Source: Roseihalotalea indica (GTDB lineage: Bacteria; Bacteroidota; Bacteroidia; Cytophagales; Cyclobacteriaceae). Taken from it: DNA of 64,000 nucleotides. Location of the stretch: contig NZ_JAINFL010000016.1 of the NCBI RefSeq assembly GCF_022458895.1, forward strand, positions 1 through 64,000. Direction: 5' to 3'. Positions 26,224-36,017 of the stretch are shown one piece after another (within the stretch, counting starts at the first letter, position 1; every line of letters starts with the position of its first letter). Made by a program: the position numbers and the translations under genes. The notes beneath the pieces were generated by a model that saw only the letters and a program-made list of their open reading frames with translations, did not search any database and was not told the DNA's origin.

Positions 26224-29200
26224 TTAGTTGACAGAAATAACAGGCTGGATAGCTTCAGTAAGCCGCTGTGATACCAGGTCTTTATTTCTACTTAAGAACC
26301 AGTGGTCGCCTTCAAGCACTTCTAAGGTGAAGTTACTATTGGTTTGCTCTTTCCACTGTTCTACCTCCTTCGGATAAACCACATCATCTTTGTCGGCGGC
26401 GAATGCAGTAATAGGCATCTCCAGTTTTCCGTTAGGATTATACACATAGTTCATAATCATATTCATGTCTTTTCGCATGACGGGCAAAATTTTCTTGAGA
26501 AAATTAACATCGTCAATATAGGACATGAGCGAAAGCAGTCGTTCTTCTGAGTTTGTCAGAATGGCTGTTTCACTAATTACATCTCGCTCTTTCCACTTTT
26601 TGGTAAGTTGAGGAGCAATAGTACCGGAAATAAAGAACTGGATTGGGGTTTTTCCAATGTTCTTCTTCAGATAACGGATTAACTCGTAACCCACCATTCC
26701 ACCGAAGCTATGTCCAAAAATAATGAATGGCTTATCTAATAATGGCTCCATTACATGGGCCATATCTTTCACCAAAGTAGACACATCTTCGTAATGAGGC
26801 TCGTCAATGCGGTTCTCTCTACCGGGCAGTTGAAACGCCAACACTTCAGCATCTTTGGGCGGATTGTAAATAAAGTGGCTAAACATGGAAGCTCCCGCCC
26901 CTACCGGATGTATACAGAAGATACGGTAATTAGCTTTCTCCCGCTTCTGATCTTTCTTACGCACCAACCATTTATTATAGATTTCAATATCATCCTCACT
27001 GGCGATACCTGTGGTATCCTGAGATGCTTCTGATGAAACCTTATCACTACTCAGATCTTCAAGTAACTGGCCTGCTAACTCGAGAATGCTTGGTCCTTTG
27101 GCAATCTTCATCAGCGGGAAATTGATCTCCAGCTTTTGCTGAATCCAGTTACGAAGCTGATTGAGCATTAGTGAATCAAGTCCAATTTTAGTAACTGAAA
27201 TTGTAGTCTCTATCTTTTCTCGAGTAACTCCTAAAATCTTTGCCAGCGCAACAGCCAGATTTTCTTCCAGAAAGCTTACTTTTTCTGGGTCAGGCGTAGC
27301 TTCCAGTTTATCAAGGAGGCTCGATCCGCCCTGAGAAGCGCCGGCCAACGCAGCTTCTTCCATCAAGTGAGCAAAGCGGGAGTCATCTTTCAGATTATAA
27401 TAGAAATCTCTAAACCGCTTCCAATCCAGGTTAGCGGCCATCCGGGCCACCGGCTGATGCAGAATTACGTTCTCCATCATATCCGTCACTTCCTTCAGGC
27501 TCAGCGGCTCCCACCCTTGGTTGATAAGGGCTTGAATTAACCGTCCGTCATCTTTAGACATTCCGGCATAAGCACCCAGCACTCCTAGATTGATGGCAGA
27601 ACCGGACAACCCAATAGACTGACGATATGCGGCCAGACGATCCAGGAAGTTATTGGCTGACGAATAATTAGTCTGCCCCGGGAACCCAAATACTGCTGAG
27701 ATAGATGAAAACATAAGGAAGAAATCAAGCGAAATATCCTTAGAAACTTCGTGAAGATTCCAGGCTCCAATTGCTTTAGGCATGAACACCTTCATAAACA
27801 GCTCCTGACTCATTTTAGAGATCGGTTGATCATCAATCATGGCGGCACTGTGGATGATTCCCTTCAGCGGCGGCAGGTGATTCTGAATATAACCCACTAC
27901 TTTGCTTAGATCAGACAGACTGGTAATATCCAGGTTAAACGGATAAACGTCTATTCCATCGGCACGCATCTGGGCTACCACTTCGCGGTCGTAATCCGTT
28001 TTACATCCGCTACGGCTCAATAGCACTAATGATTTAGCCCCTTTGGTTGTGAGCCACCGCGCCACTTCTAGCCCAAACCCACTGGCACCACCTGTTACGA
28101 TATAGGTTCCCTCAGAGGGAAGCACCAGTGTCTGAGATGGCATCACGGTGATGGGAGAATCATCCAGCGTTATGGCTATCTGCCTTACATTATTACCATC
28201 CTCAGCAACAGCCATTGCTTCAGCTACTGATTGAATGGGGTAAGACGCCACTGAGAAAGGTTTCAAATCACTTGACTCAAAAAGCGAGGCTACCTCCTGC
28301 ATAATTTGCTGAGCCCGGCGAGGCTTATGCCGTAATAATTGCTCAGTGTCAACCGAAAATCTGGCGATATTCTTTTGAGTAGCTGAAACGTTTCCGTTCG
28401 CTGACTCAGCCATGTTGACTTCAATGTAGCTACCGAAAGCCGCCAAACATCTCTGACTTCGAGTGGCTCCTATTCCTGGTAGAGAATTGAAAACCAGTTG
28501 TACTCCTTTCCCCTCGGTAATTGCCATCACCTGCTGCTGAAAATCAGTGTTTTGCTCATCCAGCACCAATGGCACTCCTAGTTCAGCGAGATATTCTTTG
28601 CGGGCTGTTCCATTCGCCGTAGCAATGATATCGGCTCCCATGAATTGGGCAACCCGGATGGCGGCCAATCCTGTATCCCACTGAGCAGTATGAATGAGCA
28701 CCCGGTCACCTTTTTCAAGATGCGCCAGATCACAAAGGGCATACCATGCTGTGATGTAGCTAAAAGGAAGGTTTGCCGCCTGTTCAGCAGAAAGCATGGA
28801 AGGCTTATTTACTACCTGACTTCCCTTTACGGTAATGCACCCGGTCAGGGCTTGATCTCTCCAGGCAATTACAGTATCGCCAACCTTAACATGATTAACC
28901 TCCGAGCCAACATTCTTTACAAGCCCTACGCATGCTTTACCCAGTGCCTGAGAAACCTTTTCTCCAGTACTAACTGGTGATGTCATATCTCCCAGCCCTA
29001 CTGCGTGTACATTCAATTGAACCTCATCATTGCCCAGGGCAGACTGCTCCACTTTATAGAATTCAATACTTTTTTCACCTCCAACTTGCTTCACTACGGT
29101 TTGGAAGGACGTTCCCTTGGCTAAAAATTGGTGAGATGCTCGTTCGGTAGCATCAGATTTGTCCACAGCAGCCAGTTTTCTGATGAACACCTGGCTTCCT

Positions 29201-32200
29201 CTCAGTGCCAGTTCGGTGTACTTGAATTTCCGCTCGACCAATTCGGTGTATAAAGCACTCTGTTCCTGGCTGACGAAGCCTTGAGGAATATCAATGATTT
29301 TAACCGGCACATACGGGTTTTCATTGATCAGCACGCGCCCCATACCAAAGAGTGCCGCCTGTGTATAGTTTACCGGACCGCTTTCTTCAGCGATTGCTTC
29401 CGCCCCTTGAGTGACAATAACCAACCCGCTTTTCATGTTGTGCTGGTCAATAGTTCTCAACAAGTTCATCGTACCCGCAATCAACTCGCTTTGCTGCTCT
29501 ACAAAGGATATAGTATCCGTTGTTTGTTCTAACTGGGCATCAAGTCCCCATAGATAAAGCATGCTTTTAATCTGAATCCCTCTTGCACCGATCGTATCAA
29601 ACAAAGTCTGAATATCCTTCTCACTATTTGGATTGACTTGATAGACCGTTTCGTGAATCTCCTCAAAACAATCTCCTTTTAATACTTGAACAAACGAGCG
29701 CTTGTCTGCCTGAAATTGCTCCACCAAACTTTTAGCCACACTGCCCTTATCAGAAAAGAGTAGATAAAAATCATTGAGTGATGGCTGAGTAGAATCAATA
29801 TTTGCTTCATCTGTTTGCTCCAGCAATTCCCAATGATACTCATAAAGCCCATCGTACAACTCTTTGCTTTCTTCCCCACGCGACCCTTGAATATACTTAC
29901 AGGTGAGCCCTTCTATTACGGCACATAAATTCCCGTCTTTGTCAATGATCTGATAATCCCCCTTAAGGTAGTTATCACTGGCTTCAGTAACGTTTACATA
30001 CGTCCAAACCTGCTCACTGGGCTTTGAGAAAACCTGATAACGACGGATATGAACCGGCAGATAGATTCCTCGAGGCTGATCTTCCGTATTTTCCCGGGCA
30101 GCAAAGATGGTGTGTAAACAAGCATCAAGCATAGCAGGATGAACGTGATACTGATCTAAACCATACGTAGTTTGCTGGCTTAAGCTGATAGCGGCCAGAA
30201 TCTCCTGGTCGTCTACCCAGATTTTTTGAGCACGCCGGAAGGTATCACCATAATTGAGCCCGGCATCTTTTAACCCAACGTAGAAATCAGGAATAGAAAC
30301 CTTATTTTTCAGCTTCTCAAGCAAGGGTTTTACCGGCACCGGATCAGGTTGGACGAAGGAATCAAAGTAATTAATTTTTCCTCGAGAATGCTGAGTCCAT
30401 TCACTCGTAGCATTGGGGCGACTGCATAAATGGTATGCGCCCTCTTCGTTAACAATCTCCAGACGAGTCTCCAGTTGGTTTCCATCTTCCGGCAAGAAAA
30501 AGGCTTTCTCGAAATGAATATCTTCCAGAGAAACCGAAGCCTGAGGGAAAGAAAGTTTACCCGCGGATATGGCAATCTCCAGGTGGCCCGTTCCGGGAAA
30601 AACAATGGCTCCATCAACTTTATGGTCCTGCAAGTACGGAAACACCTTCGCGCTTAATCCGACATTCCAGATACGATGATTCGAGTTAATAGACGAAACT
30701 GTTTCGTTGATTAAATACGGATGCTCAGGCTTTTCAATACGATCTTTTTCCTGAGCTTCGGGTTCAAACCAGTAGCGTTCATGTTGCCAGGCATAGGCAG
30801 GTAACTTCACGAAATTACCAGAACTCATAAACTGTTTCCAGTTAATGCAATACCCTTGGGTATAAAGCATACCCAGAGAACCAGCCAGGGTAATGGCTTC
30901 ATCTTCTTTACGCCGCAACGAAGGAATGATGAAGGCATTCTTTACATTTTTTAATTTTAACAAGTCAGTAGCACCGATGGTCAACACAGGGTGAGGGGCT
31001 ATTTCTATAAAGGTATTAAAGCCATCATCAGCCATTTGAGCCAGTGCATCGGTAAAGTATACTGGTTCCCGTACATTCTGATACCAGTAACCACTTAGCA
31101 AATGAAGTCCGTCTTCCTGCTTACCAGTAACCGTTGAATACAAAGGAATTTTAGCTGCGCTCGGCTGCAAATGAACCAATGATTCAATTAGTTCTTCTTT
31201 CAATGGCTCCATATGGTGGCTATGGAATGGCACATTCACTCGCAGGAAACGACAAAACACGTCTTTTTCCTCCAGACGCTTAGCAATTTTCTCCAAAGGC
31301 TCGGCATCGCCCGAGAAGGTCAGCATAGACGGACCATTGATGGCAGCAATGGAAACAACATCCTCTACCCCGGCAATTGCTTTATGAGCTTCTTCTATAG
31401 TTAAGGCAGCCGCCAGCATTTTCCCTTTGTCCGTTGCTTGATTTTGCCCTCGACTCCGATGAAAAATAACTTCAACTGCCTGATCCAGTGTTAAGGATCC
31501 AGCCGCATAAGCAGCCGCTACCTCACCAATAGAATGCCCTACGCACCCTTCAGGAGTCACTCCCCATGATTTCCAAAGTTCAGTTAAGCCAATTTGGATG
31601 GCCATGATGGCAGGTTGAGCAATACGAGTTTCACTCACCCGTGAAGTAGCTTCATCCCGACTCATTTCTTCCAATAACGACCAGTTAGCCAACTTACGAA
31701 ACCCTTCGTCAATTTGCATAATGACATCACGGAATAATAACGATGACTGCAGCAATTGCTGTCCCATAGCATACCACTGTGGTCCTTGTCCCGAGAAGAT
31801 AAACCCTATTTTTGGAATGTGTTCACGCGTAGCTTTCTGTTGAAACATTCCGGGCCGGGTTTCTTCCAATAAGAATGCTTGCAGCTTTTCCTGAAGCTCC
31901 TCTTTGGTTCGTGCTGCTACTGATAGCCGGTGATCGAAGACAGAGCGCCGAGCACCCGCAGTAAAACAAATATCTGCTAATGTAGCAGTAGCCGTTGCCA
32001 GATAGTCCACATACTGAGCAGCATTTGCTTTAAGTGCTTCATTGCTACGGGCAGATATTGTAAACAACTCTACCTTGGATTGTTCCTCGATAGTCTGTGG
32101 TTGGTCGTTGTATACAGTCTCTGGTTCAAACTCACTCAGAACAACATGAGCATTAGTACCACCAGCCCCAAAAGAGTTTACCCCGCCAATCAGTGGTTTA

Positions 32201-33507
32201 TCTTGATTTGATAAGTCAGTAAGCTGAGTTGGCACTTTTAGGCGATATTTGTCAAATGGGATTGCAGGATTTGGGGTCTCAAAATGAAGGTTTTGCGGAA
32301 CCTGCTTGTTTTTAAGCACTAACGCCAACTTAATTAATCCAGCTACTCCGGCTGCTGCTTCCGTATGGCCAATGTTCGTTTTGATTGATCCAACCCAGCA
32401 TTTTTCTTCTTGAGAGCGGTCTTTACCAATTACCTCACCAAAAGCATTTGTTTCTTTAGGGTCTCCTACCGGGGTGCCGGTACCATGCGCTTCAATATAG
32501 GCAACATCTTTCGGGTCTACCCCAGCATGAGCATACGCCGTCTTTAGCATGTCAACCTGGGAAGAAATACTTGGAACGGTAAAACCTTCTTCGGTAAATC
32601 CATCTTGATTTACCGCTGAACCCAAAATGCATGCATAGATGGGGTCACCATCGGCTTTAGCCTGAGACAAAGGCTTGAGCACAACCACTCCACAACCTTC
32701 ACTCCGAACATAGCCATTAGCCCGTTGGTCAAACGTTTTGCAATACCCGTCCGGTGAAAGAAAATTTCCTTTGGACATAATGATGGAGGACTCAGGCCTC
32801 AGAATGGCATTTACACCTCCGGCAAGTGCCATAGTACTCTCGCCACTCCAGATGCTCTGGCAAGCCAGATGGACCCCCACTAGCGAGGATGAACACGCGG
32901 TGTCCAGAGTAACACTAGGGCCTTTTAAGTTATATAGATAGGATACTCGGTTGGCTGCACCAGTGCGGGATGCCCCCATTGCAACATGGGGGCTTACCGC
33001 TTCACGTTGGGCACTTGAGGCTTGAATATCCCAATAATCACTCATGAACAAGCCCGTATATACGGCAGTCTTAGTGCCTGAAATATCTTCCATTTTGATG
33101 CCCGCATCTTCCAGAGCCTGATAAGTTACTTCGAGCAACATGCGTTGCTGAGGGTCCAGACGATTAGCTTCGGCAGGGAAAATATTGAAAAACTCAGCAT
33201 CAAAGTTGGCAATGTCGGTTATAAATCCTCCTTTTGCACTTTTAACTTTTCCTGCTTTATCCGGATTGGGATCATAGAATTTACTAAGATTCCAACGGTC
33301 GGCCGGGACACTGGTAATTGCATTTTTTCCTTTTGCAAGCATCTTCCAAAAGGCATCGGGATCATTCACATCGCCCGGAAAGCGGCACCCAATGCCAATA
33401 ATGGCAATGGGTTCGCGCTTGGTAGATTTAGCTTTCCGGTGATGAGCCTCCTTTGAGGATGGAGTGGACACAGGGGTTCCCTGTGCATGGGCACTAGATG
33501 TAGACAT
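26224..33507 (-). CDS. Type I polyketide synthase, KS-AT-DH-ER(like)-KR-ACP-TE
   Basis: 2427 residues holding one full module. KS ~31-460: Cys205 (DTACSSS), His341, His381. AT ~565-890: GHSIGE with Ser659, Arg684, and PFHSH near 761-765, which favours malonyl-CoA. DH ~928-1210: His962 in HKVDGAIVFP and Asp1128 in HPAMLDA. ER-like ~1460-1785, but the nucleotide-binding loop reads TAQWDTGLAA instead of a GGVG loop. KR ~1800-2030: TGGASGFG, Ser1935, Tyr1948, Asn1952, and IDD at 1891-1893, indicating a B-type (D-hydroxy) reductase. ACP ~2080-2150: Ser2112 in GLDSLM. TE ~2193-2420 resembles external type II thioesterases: LPGRENR, GHSFGG with Ser2267, His2402. The single module implies iterative use. 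A PPTase gene lies downstream. Product unknown. Confidence 0.95.
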   Translation of the reverse strand: MSTSSAHAQGTPVSTPSSKEAHHRKAKSTKREPIAIIGIGCRFPGDVNDPDAFWKMLAKGKNAITSVPADRWNLSKFYDPNPDKAGKVKSAKGGFITDIANFDAEFFNIFPAEANRLDPQQRMLLEVTYQALEDAGIKMEDISGTKTAVYTGLFMSDYWDIQASSAQREAVSPHVAMGASRTGAANRVSYLYNLKGPSVTLDTACSSSLVGVHLACQSIWSGESTMALAGGVNAILRPESSIIMSKGNFLSPDGYCKTFDQRANGYVRSEGCGVVVLKPLSQAKADGDPIYACILGSAVNQDGFTEEGFTVPSISSQVDMLKTAYAHAGVDPKDVAYIEAHGTGTPVGDPKETNAFGEVIGKDRSQEEKCWVGSIKTNIGHTEAAAGVAGLIKLALVLKNKQVPQNLHFETPNPAIPFDKYRLKVPTQLTDLSNQDKPLIGGVNSFGAGGTNAHVVLSEFEPETVYNDQPQTIEEQSKVELFTISARSNEALKANAAQYVDYLATATATLADICFTAGARRSVFDHRLSVAARTKEELQEKLQAFLLEETRPGMFQQKATREHIPKIGFIFSGQGPQWYAMGQQLLQSSLLFRDVIMQIDEGFRKLANWSLLEEMSRDEATSRVSETRIAQPAIMAIQIGLTELWKSWGVTPEGCVGHSIGEVAAAYAAGSLTLDQAVEVIFHRSRGQNQATDKGKMLAAALTIEEAHKAIAGVEDVVSIAAINGPSMLTFSGDAEPLEKIAKRLEEKDVFCRFLRVNVPFHSHHMEPLKEELIESLVHLQPSAAKIPLYSTVTGKQEDGLHLLSGYWYQNVREPVYFTDALAQMADDGFNTFIEIAPHPVLTIGATDLLKLKNVKNAFIIPSLRRKEDEAITLAGSLGMLYTQGYCINWKQFMSSGNFVKLPAYAWQHERYWFEPEAQEKDRIEKPEHPYLINETVSSINSNHRIWNVGLSAKVFPYLQDHKVDGAIVFPGTGHLEIAISAGKLSFPQASVSLEDIHFEKAFFLPEDGNQLETRLEIVNEEGAYHLCSRPNATSEWTQHSRGKINYFDSFVQPDPVPVKPLLEKLKNKVSIPDFYVGLKDAGLNYGDTFRRAQKIWVDDQEILAAISLSQQTTYGLDQYHVHPAMLDACLHTIFAARENTEDQPRGIYLPVHIRRYQVFSKPSEQVWTYVNVTEASDNYLKGDYQIIDKDGNLCAVIEGLTCKYIQGSRGEESKELYDGLYEYHWELLEQTDEANIDSTQPSLNDFYLLFSDKGSVAKSLVEQFQADKRSFVQVLKGDCFEEIHETVYQVNPNSEKDIQTLFDTIGARGIQIKSMLYLWGLDAQLEQTTDTISFVEQQSELIAGTMNLLRTIDQHNMKSGLVIVTQGAEAIAEESGPVNYTQAALFGMGRVLINENPYVPVKIIDIPQGFVSQEQSALYTELVERKFKYTELALRGSQVFIRKLAAVDKSDATERASHQFLAKGTSFQTVVKQVGGEKSIEFYKVEQSALGNDEVQLNVHAVGLGDMTSPVSTGEKVSQALGKACVGLVKNVGSEVNHVKVGDTVIAWRDQALTGCITVKGSQVVNKPSMLSAEQAANLPFSYITAWYALCDLAHLEKGDRVLIHTAQWDTGLAAIRVAQFMGADIIATANGTARKEYLAELGVPLVLDEQNTDFQQQVMAITEGKGVQLVFNSLPGIGATRSQRCLAAFGSYIEVNMAESANGNVSATQKNIARFSVDTEQLLRHKPRRAQQIMQEVASLFESSDLKPFSVASYPIQSVAEAMAVAEDGNNVRQIAITLDDSPITVMPSQTLVLPSEGTYIVTGGASGFGLEVARWLTTKGAKSLVLLSRSGCKTDYDREVVAQMRADGIDVYPFNLDITSLSDLSKVVGYIQNHLPPLKGIIHSAAMIDDQPISKMSQELFMKVFMPKAIGAWNLHEVSKDISLDFFLMFSSISAVFGFPGQTNYSSANNFLDRLAAYRQSIGLSGSAINLGVLGAYAGMSKDDGRLIQALINQGWEPLSLKEVTDMMENVILHQPVARMAANLDWKRFRDFYYNLKDDSRFAHLMEEAALAGASQGGSSLLDKLEATPDPEKVSFLEENLAVALAKILGVTREKIETTISVTKIGLDSLMLNQLRNWIQQKLEINFPLMKIAKGPSILELAGQLLEDLSSDKVSSEASQDTTGIASEDDIEIYNKWLVRKKDQKREKANYRIFCIHPVGAGASMFSHFIYNPPKDAEVLAFQLPGRENRIDEPHYEDVSTLVKDMAHVMEPLLDKPFIIFGHSFGGMVGYELIRYLKKNIGKTPIQFFISGTIAPQLTKKWKERDVISETAILTNSEERLLSLMSYIDDVNFLKKILPVMRKDMNMIMNYVYNPNGKLEMPITAFAADKDDVVYPKEVEQWKEQTNSNFTLEVLEGDHWFLSRNKDLVSQRLTEAIQPVISVN

Positions 33508-34358
33508 AATTTAGGTGGTTTAAGGTATTACAGTTTTTTTTATAGGCAGAAGAAAATTCTAACGCTATAAATTTTTGTTGGCCATAAAATCGGTTGGTTA
33601 AGTTTACCTCCGATTTATCAGTATAGGTAAATGTTGCTGATCGTTGTTTGCCATGTATGTTTACAAACCTAGGTTTTGCAAGAATGAAAAAATAGCCTCA
33701 TCTATGCTATTGCTTACATCTGTAATACATGAGTAATTGATACCAGTTTTATAGAGATAAATACTTAGTTTTTATAGGTATTTCAAAATAATTTTTATGA
33801 ACCCCTATTATTTTATGAGTTTGTAAGCATGTTTGAATACACTATGATTAAGTTCCATGATGTGACTTCTTCATCAAATCTTTTCTTTTTTACGAAAAAT
33901 CAATACTTATGAAAGATCGAGCACGTGTGTGTCGTTTTGACAGTTCGAGAAGAAACATCAAATTTGTCTGATAACCGTGTGAAATATCTTTTATTTACAC
34001 CTGTATTTTTTTGCAAATTTATCCCAACTGTTAATCTGCTAATATAACGTCAGTTAATCGAGTAAGTCTACCTCAAATCCTGTTTAATGGTAGTTGCAGA
34101 AATTTTGATTTGTATCACGGATAAGAATAATAGCACTCTGTTAGTCTTACAGAACCATTGAGTTTTGTGCATAATCCAGATAATACTTGATATAATTTAA
34201 TTACACTATACAGGATAATTTGAATGGTGTTTTGCTTCTACTGGGAAAACAGGAAACAGAATGAAGAAAGAATTAGAATGGCTTCCCACGCGAATTCAGC
34301 TAAAAATATACTTGTTGGTATCCCTAAAAATCAGAAAAACTGGCTGAGTGAGGCTTTT
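33508..34358. other. 851-bp gene-free region upstream of the PKS
   Basis: No supportable gene on either strand; the only ATG-initiated frame of note, at 34261 (+), is about 28 codons with no protein-like features. The region should carry PKS regulation and the 3' end of the GT-C-like gene transcript. No clear terminator found. Confidence 0.55.
33664..33671 (-). promoter_or_regulatory. Candidate -7 box (TAGGTTTG) for the PKS gene
   Basis: The minus strand reads TAGGTTTG, an exact TAnnTTTG match, about 157 bp upstream of the PKS ATG. It would give a 5' leader of roughly 150 nt. The -33 position is AT-rich without a clear TTG. Confidence 0.3.
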
Positions 34359-35675
34359 TTAAAATTGATGGAATGAAAACATTTTCCACTGAAAATATAA
34401 ATTATTCAGTAAGACCATTGCCAGAAAAAGAACCAAAAGTAAGTTAACCTGAGCAACTCTGCGGTGCTGTAAAAATTTTTCTATTCCAATGATAACGAGC
34501 AGCAACAAAAAAAACGTCCACTCGCATGAGTAAAGCATCATATCATCTCCGTAAAGGTAGAAAATGATACCATTAGCTAATAAGCACAATAGCCCTATTT
34601 TCACGATTGGCTGTTGATAGAGCTTATAATGCAAAATAGACCAAGCAGCCAGTAGCATTATTGAGGTCCAGATAAAAACACTTGGCCATGCAAAAGCAGG
34701 ATAATCAAACCAGCTAACATTTCTGAAGGAAACTAGGTGTAGGTCGGGATTCCGTAAATGTGTTACCAATACTGGCTGGGCAGCAATGATGTTGAAATAC
34801 AACATATGATTCACCAAATTATAAAACTGCCCGGCAGCTTCGGCTATATTTTCAGGTATAAATAAAAACTGCGCATCTTTCAGTACCGTCTTAGGATTTG
34901 TAAGTACCCAAAATTTTAATGCCACTTTTTGTATTAATACTAATCCGGCAAATAGTAACCCCGTTTGGCTTGCGTATTTGAAAAAAGCTCGTTGAGTAGC
35001 GGGTCTTTTCATATCCTCCACCGTTGGAAGCCACTGATCTTTTTTTAGAAATAATGCATAAAAGGCAGCAATTGCTACAAATACGATATTGATCACATTA
35101 ACACCGATGAGATATACCGAAACTATAGCCCAGCACCAAACCGGAGCCTTTCGAAGCACCAAAATTAACAGAACTATAAGGCCCGCTGCTGAAAAGATAT
35201 AAGTATCAGGGATGGTCGAGAAAACGAGAGTACTGCCGCTAATTCCAAATAAACTGGCATAGATAAGACTTCTTGGCCAAGGTATTGATAAATGATAGAA
35301 AAAATATACAGCACCCAATACACAAACCGCCCCGAAAAGCGCACAATATAAAGATGTAATCACATAGGGATTGGTAATCACACCTTGCATTGCTCGTGCG
35401 GAAGGATTAAAGATAACAGGGAAAAGCGGATGAAACAAAGCTCGTTTATAATAGCCTCGACTGCTAAATAACTTCATGACCAGATATTCAGAATCAGCCT
35501 GGAAATAGAGATCATTATCGTGATAACCTTCACCTCTGTTGCGTTCTATTGATAGGTAATGTAACCCGACCAGAAAATAGAATACGAAAAAGCATACAGC
35601 AAGACCACTCCCTCCTAGGATAGTCATTCGAAATGAAGCACTACGCTTTTTTAAAAAATCTGTAGTAATTGACAT
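34359..35675 (-). CDS. Polytopic membrane protein, GT-C glycosyltransferase-like
   Basis: 438 residues with about ten to eleven membrane helices. After the first helix (~18-38) comes an acidic loop with GYHDNDLYFQADSEY near 51-65 and HPLFPVIFNP near 82, placed as in GT-C lipid-linked-sugar transferases such as ArnT- or mannosyltransferase-like proteins, where an acidic residue in the first periplasmic loop is catalytic. No family is recognised with certainty. It has large gaps on both sides, so it seems to be a single-gene unit. It could glycosylate an envelope component. Confidence 0.65.
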   Translation of the reverse strand: MSITTDFLKKRSASFRMTILGGSGLAVCFFVFYFLVGLHYLSIERNRGEGYHDNDLYFQADSEYLVMKLFSSRGYYKRALFHPLFPVIFNPSARAMQGVITNPYVITSLYCALFGAVCVLGAVYFFYHLSIPWPRSLIYASLFGISGSTLVFSTIPDTYIFSAAGLIVLLILVLRKAPVWCWAIVSVYLIGVNVINIVFVAIAAFYALFLKKDQWLPTVEDMKRPATQRAFFKYASQTGLLFAGLVLIQKVALKFWVLTNPKTVLKDAQFLFIPENIAEAAGQFYNLVNHMLYFNIIAAQPVLVTHLRNPDLHLVSFRNVSWFDYPAFAWPSVFIWTSIMLLAAWSILHYKLYQQPIVKIGLLCLLANGIIFYLYGDDMMLYSCEWTFFLLLLVIIGIEKFLQHRRVAQVNLLLVLFLAMVLLNNLYFQWKMFSFHQF

Positions 35676-36017
35676 AAAAAAAATAAATAAGTGCAGCTAA
35701 TTTTTGAGTCAATACTTATTCAATCTAGCTACGAAAAAAGTGAGTCTATGGTATTGAGTTAAACCAAAAAAATGTACGCAAGTTGAAAAAATCCTTACTA
35801 CAGCGCAGAATTAACTATTTTCTCTTATTAACGAAACAGACTCTGCATGGTTTTCTTAAGTGTTTATCACTATAGTTATATATATTTTAGACATAAATAG
35901 GAAAGGACGTTTTTTTCTGTAAAACACAACCTGAGAACTCATTAAGCAGATTAACTACATTTATACTGGCAGATTTGCCTGAATCCCCCGTATTTTGCAA
36001 CAATATCAAAAAACGGC
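35676..36017. other. Divergent intergenic region, no gene seen
   Basis: About 342 bp between divergent genes; presumably contains both promoters. A near-match to the -7 consensus (TATTTTG) lies about 20 nt before the acyltransferase start but lacks one base. Confidence 0.45.

Noticed and set aside
34261..34347. Small plus-strand ORF of about 28 codons
   Set aside because: Very short, no conserved-looking features or promoter, so not supportable as a gene.
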